Assembly: GCA_026418695.1 (NCBI GenBank)
Contig: JAOAAU010000112.1
Span: forward strand, 1-54,097
Direction of reading: 5' to 3'
DNA: 54,097 nucleotides
Source of the DNA: Clostridia bacterium
GTDB lineage: Bacteria; Bacillota; Clostridia; Acetivibrionales; JAFADI01
Of the stretch, positions 17,433 through 26,233 are shown piece after piece. The position numbers were made by a program, and so were the translations under genes. The notes beneath the pieces are model-generated. The model did not search any database, was not told where the DNA came from, and saw nothing but the letters and a program-made list of their open reading frames with translations. The first letter of the stretch is position 1, and each line of letters opens with the position of its first letter.

Positions 17433-18368
17433 TTATTGACCAAGTTCCTCTAAAGTTTTATTCAATGAATCCAAATCATCTATGTTGAGAGTTTTGGCTT
17501 CCTTGCTGATCTTCTTTATAAACCCGCTCAAAGTTTTTCCAGGGCCGATTTCAACAAAAGTATCGACTCCGTCCTTCAGCATCGCATTTACACATTCTTC
17601 CCACTTTGTCGGATTGCTAACCTGTTTGATCAAGAGTTCCTTCACTTTGGATTTGTCTTGGATATATTCCGCCGTCACATTGGTAACGACAGGAAGCTTC
17701 ATATCGCTTAACTCTATTCCTTCCAGCTCAGCTGCAAGTTTTTCACCGGCAGGCTTTAACATACTGCAGTGGAAAGGCGCACTTACAGGAAGAACCATGG
17801 AACGCTTTGCTCCCTTTTCCTTGCAAAGCTCAACAACTTTTTCAACAGCTTTAACTTCACCAGCTACAACCATCTGCCCAGGGCAATTGAAGTTCGCCGG
17901 TTCTACAATGCCTTCGGAAGATGCCGCTTTACAGCATTCAATGACGTCTTCGTTGGAAAGACCCAGTATCGCAGCCATAGTGCCAACACCTACAGGTACT
18001 GCTTCCTGCATGAACTTACCGCGTTTTTTAACTAATTTAACTGCATCCTTGAAGCTGATAGTACCCGCTGCAACATGCGCGGAGTATTCTCCAAGGCTGA
18101 GTCCGGCTACTACATCCGGTTTGATTCCTTTTTCAAGGAGCGGCTGCAGACATGCAATGCTTGTAGTCAGTATGGCCGGCTGAGTATTTTCAGTAATTTT
18201 CAGTGTTTCATCATCACTTTCAAATACCATCTTCTTTACGTCAAAGCCTAAAGCTTCTGTTGCCTGATTGTAAATATCATCTGCAGACTTGTATTGTTCT
18301 GCAATTTGCTTACCCATTCCTACGTACTGCGCGCCCTGTCCAGTAAAAACAAAAGCAATTTTACCCAT
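17433..18368 (-). CDS. fabD: Malonyl-CoA:ACP transacylase
   Basis: Transfers malonyl from CoA to ACP to supply FabH and FabF. The N-terminal FVFTGQGAQ block, the catalytic serine in GLSLGEYSAH (Ser91) and the histidine in APFHCSML (near residue 200) are all present, as is EIGPGKTLSGF at the C-terminus. ATG at 18368 (MGKIAFVF) follows GGAGG by eight bases. 311 residues, normal. It lies between fabH and fabG. Confidence 0.97.
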   Translation of the reverse strand: MGKIAFVFTGQGAQYVGMGKQIAEQYKSADDIYNQATEALGFDVKKMVFESDDETLKITENTQPAILTTSIACLQPLLEKGIKPDVVAGLSLGEYSAHVAAGTISFKDAVKLVKKRGKFMQEAVPVGVGTMAAILGLSNEDVIECCKAASSEGIVEPANFNCPGQMVVAGEVKAVEKVVELCKEKGAKRSMVLPVSAPFHCSMLKPAGEKLAAELEGIELSDMKLPVVTNVTAEYIQDKSKVKELLIKQVSNPTKWEECVNAMLKDGVDTFVEIGPGKTLSGFIKKISKEAKTLNIDDLDSLNKTLEELGQ

Positions 18369-18413
18369 GTGTTCTACCTCCAAATAAAATTAGTACTATT
18401 TATAAAACTTATT

Positions 18414-19412
18414 CTACTTAGCCCATTTAATCAATGCCGAACCCCAGGTGAGTCCGCCGCCAAAACCAACAAGCACCAGGTTATCACCTTTTTTGATCTT
18501 GCCTTCTTTTACAGCTTCATCCAATGCTACAGGAATGGATGCGGAAGATATATTTCCATACTTTTGGATGATCGGATGAATTTTATCGGATTTCATTCCC
18601 AGTCTCTTCAATGCTCCGTCAATGATTCTGGTATTCGCCTGGTGCGGGAATACGTAATTGACATCCTCTATTGAAAGATTTGCCCCTTCAATGACTTTGA
18701 GAGAAGCCTGTTCCATGATTTTTACTGCGAATTTGAAAACTTCCTGCCCATCCATCCACATTACTTTTTTGTTCTCATGTTCTCTGACTTTGATATCTTC
18801 TTCGGTAATGTAACAGCACGGCATTGTCAGAACATTGCCCATTTCACCGTCTGCACCGATATGGGTACTTAATATTCCATATTTGTTATCAACAGCCCCC
18901 AGCACAACAGCGCCAGCAGCATCACCAAATAATACGCAGGTATTTCTGTCTTCCCAGTCTACCATTCGTGAGAGGCCTTCACAGCCAATAACAAGAATAT
19001 ATTTGTATTGTCCGTTTAATAGAAAATTCTGAGCTACGGTAAGACCGTATACAAATCCAGAACATGCTGCATTCAAATCAAAGGCTGCTGCTTTTTTTGC
19101 ACCAATTTTTGCTTGAATCAGGCACGCCATCTGAGGAAACAGATAATCAGGGGAAGTGGTAGCCGCAATGATCAAGTCGATATCTTCTGCGGTAATGCCC
19201 GCATCTTCTATCGCTTTTTGAGCTGCTTTTACTCCCAGTTCATATACCGGAGTATCTTTATCTAAAATCCTTCTTTCGGATATTCCTGTCCTTTTTGTGA
19301 TCCACTCATCCGAAGTGTCCACCATTTTTTCGAGGTCGGCATTGGTCAATATCTTTTCAGGCACAGCGCTGCCAATTCCGATGATACCAACCCCATTAAG
19401 TTCCTTGTTCAA
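18414..19412 (-). CDS. fabH: 3-oxoacyl-ACP synthase III
   Basis: Initiating ketosynthase condensing acetyl-CoA or branched primers with malonyl-ACP. The catalytic triad is visible: Cys117 in AACSGFVYGL, His in FPHQANTRII and Asn in YGNISSAS. The start is TTG at 19412, nine bases after GGAGG, giving 332 residues. An ATG ten codons upstream would extend the protein beyond family length and has no ribosome binding site. With the TTG start it overlaps plsX by 17 bases, suggesting coupling. Confidence 0.95.
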   Translation of the reverse strand: MNKELNGVGIIGIGSAVPEKILTNADLEKMVDTSDEWITKRTGISERRILDKDTPVYELGVKAAQKAIEDAGITAEDIDLIIAATTSPDYLFPQMACLIQAKIGAKKAAAFDLNAACSGFVYGLTVAQNFLLNGQYKYILVIGCEGLSRMVDWEDRNTCVLFGDAAGAVVLGAVDNKYGILSTHIGADGEMGNVLTMPCCYITEEDIKVREHENKKVMWMDGQEVFKFAVKIMEQASLKVIEGANLSIEDVNYVFPHQANTRIIDGALKRLGMKSDKIHPIIQKYGNISSASIPVALDEAVKEGKIKKGDNLVLVGFGGGLTWGSALIKWAK

Positions 19413-20415
19413 TCTCTTCAACCTCCATATTTTTGAATTCATCTCTGATTTCGTCTAAAATTGAGCTCTTTGCGTAGTTGCATGCTGCAAATATTGAATA
19501 TTTGATTGCTTTTGCATCTGAACGACCGTGAGTTTTCATCACCTTCCCGTTAACCCCCAGGAAAGGCACGCTTCCATATTCGGAAATATCCGTCTTCTTT
19601 TTAAGTTTTTTTAATCCTCCGCTTACCAAAATGGCAGCGCCCATCGAAATCCAATTTTTTTTGAAGATTCCTTTGAGTTCTCCGATCAGGAAGGAAGCAA
19701 CGCCTTCTACGGTTTTTAAAAATACATTTCCGACAAAACCGTCGCAAACCGCAACATCCACTTTGCCTTCTGTGACCTGATGGGCTTCAACATTGCCGGT
19801 AAAATTAATATTTGCTTTTGATAAAAGATCAAAAGCTTGCTTGATGGTGTCATTTCCCTTGGTATCCTCAGAACCCACGTTGATCAAACCTACTTTGGGG
19901 CTTTTAATTCCAAATACATCCCGCATATAGATCGAACCCATGATTCCGAACTGGAGATGGTTTACAGGCTTGCAAACCGTATTCGCCCCTGCGTCTGCAA
20001 GAAGCACAATGCCTTCTTTTGTCGGTAAAACCGGCGCCAGCGCCGGTCTGTCGACCCCTTTGATTCTTCCCAGAATGAGAAGCGCTCCTGCAAGCAACGC
20101 ACCAGTATTTCCTGCTGAAACAAATACATCCCCTTGTTTCTCCTTGAGAAGCTTAAATCCTACAACCATGGACGAATCTTTCTTGCCGCGGATCGCTTTT
20201 GTCGGAGAATCCTCCATCGTAACAACTTCTGTCGTATGGTGGATTTTTATTCTATCGCTGCTGAACTTACGTTCCTGCATGATTTTACTTATTTTTTCCT
20301 GATCACCAATCAGTAAAACATCGAATCCGTCTTTTTCCTGAACCGCATCCAGACAACCGTTGACAACAGCTGCCGGTGCATGATCTCCACCCATTGCATC
20401 TACTAGTATCAGCAA
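19396..20415 (-). CDS. plsX: Phosphate acyltransferase
   Basis: Makes acyl-phosphate from acyl-ACP for membrane phospholipid synthesis, linking FabH/FabD output to PlsY. The N-terminal VDAMGGDHAP is diagnostic; GNTGALLAGA and CDGFVGNVFLKT follow. About 339 residues. A TTG at 20415 is chosen because GGGAG lies eight bases upstream; an in-frame GTG at 20424 overlaps the ribosome binding site. The gene follows fapR by 31 bases, as in Bacillus. Confidence 0.95.
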   Translation of the reverse strand: MLILVDAMGGDHAPAAVVNGCLDAVQEKDGFDVLLIGDQEKISKIMQERKFSSDRIKIHHTTEVVTMEDSPTKAIRGKKDSSMVVGFKLLKEKQGDVFVSAGNTGALLAGALLILGRIKGVDRPALAPVLPTKEGIVLLADAGANTVCKPVNHLQFGIMGSIYMRDVFGIKSPKVGLINVGSEDTKGNDTIKQAFDLLSKANINFTGNVEAHQVTEGKVDVAVCDGFVGNVFLKTVEGVASFLIGELKGIFKKNWISMGAAILVSGGLKKLKKKTDISEYGSVPFLGVNGKVMKTHGRSDAKAIKYSIFAACNYAKSSILDEIRDEFKNMEVEEIEQGT

Positions 20416-20446
20416 AGTATTCACTCCCGGAATGAAATAATTTGAA

Positions 20447-21025
20447 CTATTTTTCTGATTCGCTGCCTTCGAGTGAAACCAGGATGAATTTACCCCGGAA
20501 CACCTCTACCTGCTTTTCAAAAATCTTTACCCAGACTATGTACTTACTTCCTCTGATATGTCGGACTTCAGCCTTTGCTATCAGCTTGCTGCCTGCATAT
20601 ACAGGAGTCTTATACTTTATGTTTGCAACCCCAACCAGTGCGGCTTCCGCATCAATCACTGCGATGGCGATGGATTCAGCAAAGGAATAAATAAAATGTC
20701 CCCGAACCACTCTTGTTTTTTCAAAAACCATGCTGTCGTTGGTTTCAAGGATGGAAAGCCCTCTTTCCCCTAAGGTGATGTCAAGAAGTTCTCCCACAAT
20801 TTCCTTGCTTTTGATGGTTTTTACCTTACTATAATTCTCTTCAGCAACGTTTTTAATTCTCTCTCTTAATTCGGGTATCCCGAGTTCCAGTCGATCCAAT
20901 CGAATGGTCGGTATACTGACGGACAATTTATCCGCTAACTCTTCGTCTGTCAGAAAAGGATCGTTTTTCACCTTTTCCAGCAGGATGCTCTGTCTTTCCT
21001 TTTTGCTACAGGAAGACCTGCTCAT
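20447..21025 (-). CDS. fapR: Transcriptional repressor of fatty acid and phospholipid synthesis
   Basis: Malonyl-CoA-responsive repressor. The N-terminal helix-turn-helix ([20 protein letters not shown]) is followed by a hot-dog fold effector domain (residues ~75-185) with ARVRGH-like [18 protein letters not shown] at 21025 (MSRSSCSK) follows AGAGGTG; upstream in-frame starts would add about 20 residues without a good ribosome binding site. 192 residues, normal. It heads the plsX-fabHDG-acpP-fabF operon, and a near-consensus operator lies in its leader, so self-repression is likely. Confidence 0.96.
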   Translation of the reverse strand: MSRSSCSKKERQSILLEKVKNDPFLTDEELADKLSVSIPTIRLDRLELGIPELRERIKNVAEENYSKVKTIKSKEIVGELLDITLGERGLSILETNDSMVFEKTRVVRGHFIYSFAESIAIAVIDAEAALVGVANIKYKTPVYAGSKLIAKAEVRHIRGSKYIVWVKIFEKQVEVFRGKFILVSLEGSESEK

Positions 21026-21089
21026 AAAGCTACACCTCTTTAGACTATTTTCTTTTCTATGAGCATTATTGCCATTTGTTACCAAATAA

Positions 21090-21106
21090 TTATTACCTGA
21101 TAATAA
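21090..21106. promoter_or_regulatory. FapR operator upstream of fapR
   Basis: The 17-base sequence TTATTACCTGATAATAA differs from the Bacillus FapR consensus TTAGTACCTGATACTAA only by one symmetric pair of substitutions. It lies between the -10 box and the fapR start codon, a position suited to blocking transcription of the whole fab operon. Lipid synthesis would then be set by malonyl-CoA. Confidence 0.85.
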
Positions 21107-21120
21107 GTTCTGCTATTAGA

Positions 21121-21149
21121 AGTATATAATACATTTGGATGAAATGCAA
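21121..21149 (-). promoter_or_regulatory. Vegetative promoter of the fapR-fab operon
   Basis: The minus strand reads TTGCAT (21144-21149), a 17-base spacer and TATACT (21121-21126). The predicted start point is a few bases upstream of the FapR operator at 21090-21106, supporting both assignments. Confidence 0.7.
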
Positions 21150-21281
21150 CAATTTCCTCAAAAATTCATTTTTGCGCTTTTTGCGTAATCTGTTTTATAA
21201 TTATCATGATGCTTGAATTCCAATTTCCATGAGGCTTGCCGGCACCAGAATTCTTCATTAACTGAGTAATGTTCATCAACT

Positions 21282-21920
21282 CTAATTCGTATTATAATCG
21301 ATGACTTTGATGTTTTTTACGATATAGTCATAACCTGAATATATCGTAATGACGACCGCAATCAGCATCGCCCACCGGTCAAAATTCCAATTCGGGAACA
21401 GAAGCGTGATGGGAAAGTTGTTCAGCAAGGCGGCCGAGATCGCTATGATTTGGGCTACTGTTTTAATCTTTCCCCAATTGCTGGCTGCAATGACAATCCC
21501 TTCACCAGCTGCAATCAGCCTTAAGCCCGTCACAATAAACTCTCTGCCGATGATAATCATCGCAGCCCAACCGGTGACACCATGACCTGTGATGGCATTT
21601 CTTTCAACCAACGCGATCAGGGCCGCGCTGATCAAAAGCTTATCTGCGATCGGATCCAGAAATTTTCCGAACCTTGTTACCTGTTTTCTTTTCCGTGCTA
21701 CATATCCGTCCACCCCATCCGTACTGGCTGCGATAATGAAGAAAACAGCTGCAATATAATTTCCATAGTGGATGATGAAATTATTGATTGCTACCAGCTG
21801 CGGGTGTAAAAACTGCATGTAGCTGCTCTGCAAGACCCATTCCGGAAACGGTATGATAAATACCATAAAAATGGGCACCATGAAGATCCTTGATAGTGTA
21901 AGTTTATTCGCCAGATTCAT
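21282..21920 (-). CDS. pgsA: CDP-diacylglycerol--glycerol-3-phosphate 3-phosphatidyltransferase
   Basis: Membrane enzyme for the first step of phosphatidylglycerol synthesis. The CDP-alcohol phosphatidyltransferase signature is seen around residues 65-92, from STDGVDGYVARK to GKFLDPIADK, with the conserved aspartates. Several hydrophobic segments flank it. ATG at 21920 follows GGAGG by six bases and overlaps the end of rimO by 17 bases. 212 residues. rimO-pgsA adjacency is a conserved Firmicutes arrangement leading to cinA-recA. Confidence 0.95.
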   Translation of the reverse strand: MNLANKLTLSRIFMVPIFMVFIIPFPEWVLQSSYMQFLHPQLVAINNFIIHYGNYIAAVFFIIAASTDGVDGYVARKRKQVTRFGKFLDPIADKLLISAALIALVERNAITGHGVTGWAAMIIIGREFIVTGLRLIAAGEGIVIAASNWGKIKTVAQIIAISAALLNNFPITLLFPNWNFDRWAMLIAVVITIYSGYDYIVKNIKVIDYNTN

Positions 21921-23244
21921 AAACAACCTCCCCAGTCAAATCATATTCATCCTTGGCAAGTATCTTTACCTGAACAAAATCCCCTTCATTTAAAGGTTCC
22001 TGACTAACAAAATATACGACCCCGTCAATATCGGGAGCTTCCGCATAGGTTCTTCCATAGTAGAAGATTCCATCTTCAGAAACCCCTTCTACAACTGCAT
22101 CATAAATCTTTCCTATGCGTTCTTCATTCAATTCATCAGTGATACTTTTCTGCAGCTCCATGATCCTGTTGTACCTTTGTTCCTTTACTTTTTTGCTCAC
22201 CTGGGATTTCAAGCGAGCTGCAGGCGTATTCTCTTCCTTAGAATAAGTAAAAACTCCCAGTCTGTCAAATCGGAATTTCTCCGCAAAGCGGTAAAGAATA
22301 TCAAAATCTTCTTCCGTTTCACCAGGGAATCCTACGATTAAGGAAGTACGGATCACAACACCGGGAATTCTTTGTTTCAGTTTCATCAGCAAACCTTCAA
22401 TATCCTCCGCCCGATCCCTGCGGTTCATGGTTCTGAGGATTTTATCGCTGGCATGCTGGACAGGCATGTCGATATATTTGCATACTTTCGGATTATCGGC
22501 CATTTCTTGAATTAAGGCATCATCAATCATTTCCGGATAACAATATAAAAGACGGATCCATTGAACGCCTTCGACGGCACTCAGCCTTTGGATCAGATCC
22601 ACCAATTTCCTTTCCCCATAAAGATCAAGTCCATACCGTGTCGTATCCTGGGCGATCAGGATCAATTCCTTTACTCCGTTTTCAGCAAGGCCTTGAGCCT
22701 CCTTCAGGATGGATTCCATTTTTCTGCTTCTGTATTTGCCACGGAGTGATGGAATGATGCAATAGGTGCAGCAATTATCACAGCCTTCAGCTACTTTTAG
22801 GTAGGCTGAACCTTTTCTTGTAGAGATTACTCTGTTATTCTCGAGATACTCCAGTTCATCCAGTGTTCCATGTACGACCGGCCTTTCCCCGCCATAGGCC
22901 TTTTCAATCACTTTCGCGATTTCTCCATAGCTTCCTGTGCCAAGTACAGCATCAATTTCCGGAATTTCCGACGCTATGTCGTTTTTGTAGCGCTCTGCCA
23001 GGCAGCCTGTAACGATCAGAAGTTCACAATTCTGCTGTTTGTATTCTGCCATCTCCAGAATTGTATTGATGGATTCCTTTTTGGCAGACTCGATGAAGCC
23101 GCAGGTATTGACAATGATCACCTGGGCTTCCGATTCATTATTGGTTATCTCAAATTCATTTTTATTTAAAAGCCCCAGCATGATTTCACTGTCTACAAGG
23201 TTTTTGGGACATCCCAGGGACACCATCCCGATCTTTTTCTTCAA
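21904..23244 (-). CDS. rimO: Ribosomal protein S12 methylthiotransferase
   Basis: Radical SAM methylthiotransferase acting on the conserved aspartate of ribosomal protein S12. The N-terminal UPF0004 domain has cluster cysteines in LGCPKN, NTCGFIESAK and VTGCLAERY. The radical SAM motif is in AEGCDNCCTYCIIP (near residue 150), and a TRAM RNA-binding domain closes the protein. TTG at 23244 is eight bases after GGGAG; the upstream GTG overlaps that site. About 446 residues. The GCPKN and TRAM features fit RimO rather than MiaB. Confidence 0.94.
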   Translation of the reverse strand: MKKKIGMVSLGCPKNLVDSEIMLGLLNKNEFEITNNESEAQVIIVNTCGFIESAKKESINTILEMAEYKQQNCELLIVTGCLAERYKNDIASEIPEIDAVLGTGSYGEIAKVIEKAYGGERPVVHGTLDELEYLENNRVISTRKGSAYLKVAEGCDNCCTYCIIPSLRGKYRSRKMESILKEAQGLAENGVKELILIAQDTTRYGLDLYGERKLVDLIQRLSAVEGVQWIRLLYCYPEMIDDALIQEMADNPKVCKYIDMPVQHASDKILRTMNRRDRAEDIEGLLMKLKQRIPGVVIRTSLIVGFPGETEEDFDILYRFAEKFRFDRLGVFTYSKEENTPAARLKSQVSKKVKEQRYNRIMELQKSITDELNEERIGKIYDAVVEGVSEDGIFYYGRTYAEAPDIDGVVYFVSQEPLNEGDFVQVKILAKDEYDLTGEVVYESGE

Positions 23245-23270
23245 ATTGTACACTCCCTTTTAATCAGCAA

Positions 23271-23525
23271 TTATGTATTCTTTATAATATCCGCCGGCAG
23301 CAGCTCATCTGCCTTTTGGATCAATGCTTCGATTTCATTCTTCAGCTTGTCGATTTCCTTGTCTAATTCCTCAGGTTGAATCCCCATGGTTTCAATTTCT
23401 CTCAAGAGCTCTTGTTTTTGTTTGTTCAGTTGTTCCAAACGGGCTTCCGCTCGTATCCTTAGACTTTTTGCCTTATCCAGGTTCTCCTTCAGCTGACTCA
23501 CTTTTTTATCATATTCTGCGGTCAT
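23271..23525 (-). CDS. Short coiled-coil protein coupled to the Rad50-like N-terminal half
   Basis: An 84-residue, highly charged protein with heptad character over most of its length. A likely turn or break lies at about residues 47-52 (MGIQPE). It has no catalytic motif, signal peptide or membrane segment. Its ATG overlaps the stop codon of the upstream ATPase-half gene by four bases (ATGA), so translation is probably coupled. The tie suggests it is part of the same complex, perhaps supplying coiled coil that follows the CxxC hook in an intact Rad50/SbcC. That is inference. A structural or regulatory partner is equally possible. Confidence 0.75.
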   Translation of the reverse strand: MTAEYDKKVSQLKENLDKAKSLRIRAEARLEQLNKQKQELLREIETMGIQPEELDKEIDKLKNEIEALIQKADELLPADIIKNT

Positions 23526-24976
23526 TGGTGCACCTCCTCATAATGTCGCATGATCTCCTCCACTTTCATATTATCTATACTGCTTTCACACAGAGGACAT
23601 CTGCCAAGTGCAACCAGACGGTTTTTATATTCTTCCGCCATTTTTTTAATTTCCTCTGTATTCTGTTTCATGTACTTGTTCCCTTCCATGATTTGATTCT
23701 GAAGCAGCGCATACTTCTCTTGAACCGATATCAATTTCCGGGCGGTATCCGTCTTTACAGTAATTTCATTAAATATCGTTTCATATTCAGTTACATTTTG
23801 CAATCCGCTCATCACTTTTGAGGCGGCCTGATACTCCTTGGACCATTCTTTTGCCTTAACGGACAGCTTCATCGCATCTTCCCTCAGCTGAAGCTTTTCT
23901 TTCAGGTCACGCATCAGTCCTTCAAGGTTTTCAACTTCTTCAGTCTGTTGAATCATATTGAGTTCATTCTGGATACCTTTCTCAAGCTTTTTAAAAGATC
24001 CCTGGACAATTAAAAGCCTATTCATCCGGTCCTTCACTTCGACCGCATTTTGAAGGACGCCCTCAGCTTGCTCTACTCCCCTTGAAAGCTTTAGAATTTT
24101 ATCTACTTGTTTCATTCCGTGTTCCAAATCTTTTATGCTAGAATTCAATCTATTCAGGGTATTTAAACGATTTATTTCAATTTCCGCATTCTTTATCAAA
24201 AGCTCACTTTCGTTTAAATGCTTCAGTTTGGCTGTCATTTTTTCCAATGCTTGCTGTTCAGAATCCAAACGGTCCAAAATCAGTTTTCTGTCCTCTAGCT
24301 GCAACCTTTTTTGGATCTTTGCTTCAAGCGTTTCAAAAAGCTCCTCGAATCGATCTATCCTTTCTTTTATTTCATCCAAATTCTTATACTTTCCCAGGTT
24401 TTCATCGATTTCATCCATCTCGGAATTCACTCTGTCGCGGGTTTGATTTTCTCTCCTCAAATCAGCCAGACTGTCCCTGATGGAATAATCGATAATATGC
24501 AGTCCTGTAAGCCTCCCAATGGCTTTTGCCCGAACAGCCCCGGTTTCAGAAAGCAAAAAAGGTCCCTCCAGCTGGTCAGCAATATTTAAAGTCGCATGGA
24601 TATCCGAATCGAGAACAACTTTGGGAATACCATGAGCTTTGATCACTTCCTCGGGAACTTCATTCCCAAACCCTTCAAAGTGCGTCTCATTTCCCTCCAG
24701 GTCCACGATCGAATATCTGTTTTTACTTTTGGACCGCTCTCGAATAATCGTATATCCGTTACTAAACTCCAATGCGACTTTCGCTGTTGACGCTCCATGC
24801 CGAATAAACTCCAGGCCACGGGGTTCGTTAAATAGTACCCATTTTATCGCACGAATCACCGCAGACTTACCCTGATCAGAGGGCCCGACAATTACATTCA
24901 GACCTTCAACAAATTCAAGTTTGGTTTTTAAATGGGATTGAAAATTTTCGATCGTAACACTTCTGATACTGTTCAC
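23522..24976 (-). CDS. Rad50/SbcC-like ATPase, N-terminal half only, ending in a CxxC hook
   Basis: An SMC-family ATPase N-lobe. It begins IRSVTIENFQSH, typical of RecF/Rad50/SbcC. It has Walker A GPSDQGKSA (residues 31-39) and a Q-loop glutamine in ADQLEGPFLLSETGAVRA (Gln135). About 290 residues of coiled coil follow. The protein ends with RCPLC (Cys460, Cys463) and a HYEEVH segment (His478, His483), resembling a Rad50 zinc hook or C2H2 zinc site. No signature motif, Walker B or H-loop occurs anywhere in its 484 residues, so it cannot be a complete ATPase. GTG at 24976 follows GAGGAG by six bases. It lies 37 bases downstream of an Mre11-like gene. A possible matching C-lobe is at 45807-46457. 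Confidence 0.88.
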   Translation of the reverse strand: MNSIRSVTIENFQSHLKTKLEFVEGLNVIVGPSDQGKSAVIRAIKWVLFNEPRGLEFIRHGASTAKVALEFSNGYTIIRERSKSKNRYSIVDLEGNETHFEGFGNEVPEEVIKAHGIPKVVLDSDIHATLNIADQLEGPFLLSETGAVRAKAIGRLTGLHIIDYSIRDSLADLRRENQTRDRVNSEMDEIDENLGKYKNLDEIKERIDRFEELFETLEAKIQKRLQLEDRKLILDRLDSEQQALEKMTAKLKHLNESELLIKNAEIEINRLNTLNRLNSSIKDLEHGMKQVDKILKLSRGVEQAEGVLQNAVEVKDRMNRLLIVQGSFKKLEKGIQNELNMIQQTEEVENLEGLMRDLKEKLQLREDAMKLSVKAKEWSKEYQAASKVMSGLQNVTEYETIFNEITVKTDTARKLISVQEKYALLQNQIMEGNKYMKQNTEEIKKMAEEYKNRLVALGRCPLCESSIDNMKVEEIMRHYEEVHQ

Positions 24977-25013
24977 AAAAATCTCCTCATCAGAATGGTG
25001 ATTTTATTCCGGT

Positions 25014-26000
25014 CTATTCATCATCCGCTATGGATAGGTTTTCTCTTGCAATGGCGATTCTTCGGATGGCTTCGTCTTTTACGTCCTTTCCAAGATCCTC
25101 GTTCGCGGCGATTTCCTCAATGATTTCGTGTAAATCGATTTTTTTATATTCCCGCGTAGAGGCAATTTCCTGATAAAACTGATGCAGTTTTAAGACTCTG
25201 TCCTGAGATGCTTCAAGCTTGCTGCGGTCTAATACCTCTTCTCCATCCAAAGCACTTTTAAGTTCGATTTCTTCAATCCTTGCTTCATCGCCTAACTCTA
25301 TGTAAACAACCTTCGGCTTTCGATTAATTTCGCTTAACGTATTTGCGATCCTGGACAAACTTCCGGGATTAGCGAAGTATTTGTTATTTACCTTTTTTAT
25401 TCCGAATCCGCTGTGGTAATGTCCGGCTAGAGTAATATCCGCTTCCGTTTCCTTGATGTCCTCCAGCAGCGTATACTGAATCCCCTCAAAGAAAGGATGG
25501 ACCAGAAGCATCCCGTGAACGACATTAATTGCAAAGTCTGCGTTATTCGTCTTTTCTACTATATAATACTCTTTAAACTGATCTCCATCCAGGTCATACC
25601 GATAGGGTTTCCCTGTCAATTGTAACTTTATTCCGTTTTTTTCAAGGAAGATGGTATCCTTAAACCCAATAAGATGGATCACACCTGCACCTTCAAGAAC
25701 TCCGAGCATGGTTCTGCCAACAGTATCCGGGTTGTGCCCATACACATCATGGTTTCCTGCGATCGTATAAATCGGTCTGTTAAAACTTCTTAGAATCACA
25801 GCAAAGTCCTTGACGATTCCCGGGGACACGTCCGGCCGGTCGAACCAATCCCCTCCATGAAGGATGTAATCGATGTCGAGCTGGTCGCATAACTGACGGA
25901 TCTCATTAAATTTAGTCTTTAGTGTTTCATAAAAATTATCTTTTCTATTTCTCGGATTCGTACCCCGGATATGGGTATCCGTAAAAAACAAAAGTCTCAT
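25014..26000 (-). CDS. Mre11/SbcD-like metallophosphoesterase (predicted DNA nuclease)
   Basis: A calcineurin-like phosphoesterase of 328 residues with all five Mre11/SbcD motifs: TDTHI (Asp8, His10), HGGDWFD (Asp51), AGNHD (Asn83, His84), His162 in VVHGML, and GHYH (His194, His196). These predict a two-metal DNA nuclease. ATG at 26000 follows AAGG by six bases. The next gene is the Rad50-like N-half, so the pair resembles sbcD-sbcC. It is shorter than typical SbcD (about 400) and lacks a clear C-terminal capping extension. Genetic linkage to recA/recX a few kilobases upstream fits a repair role, but this is inference. Confidence 0.87.
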   Translation of the reverse strand: MRLLFFTDTHIRGTNPRNRKDNFYETLKTKFNEIRQLCDQLDIDYILHGGDWFDRPDVSPGIVKDFAVILRSFNRPIYTIAGNHDVYGHNPDTVGRTMLGVLEGAGVIHLIGFKDTIFLEKNGIKLQLTGKPYRYDLDGDQFKEYYIVEKTNNADFAINVVHGMLLVHPFFEGIQYTLLEDIKETEADITLAGHYHSGFGIKKVNNKYFANPGSLSRIANTLSEINRKPKVVYIELGDEARIEEIELKSALDGEEVLDRSKLEASQDRVLKLHQFYQEIASTREYKKIDLHEIIEEIAANEDLGKDVKDEAIRRIAIARENLSIADDE

Positions 26001-26154
26001 ATCTAACCTTTCAAATTCTTCTAGAGCTCATTATAGCATATTTCTACAATAATATTATCACCTAATCATAAATTTATAAATAAGTTTCTTACATAGTTTT
26101 TCTTTTCTTGTATTTTATATCCCATCGCTAGTTATCCCATAATAAATGCCTTGT

Positions 26155-26177
26155 TAAAAGAATAATGCATTCTTTTA
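26155..26177. other. Weak hairpin downstream of the deacetylase gene
   Basis: A 9-bp A+T-rich stem (TAAAAGAAT and its complement, five-base loop) in the 233-base gap between the deacetylase and the Mre11-like gene. It has no clear U-tract. It could be a weak terminator; nothing else was recognised in the gap. Confidence 0.3.
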
Positions 26178-26233
26178 GCAAAGCATATGTTTTTCTAATT
26201 GATATTAATTGATGAATATGCAATGAAGCCAGT

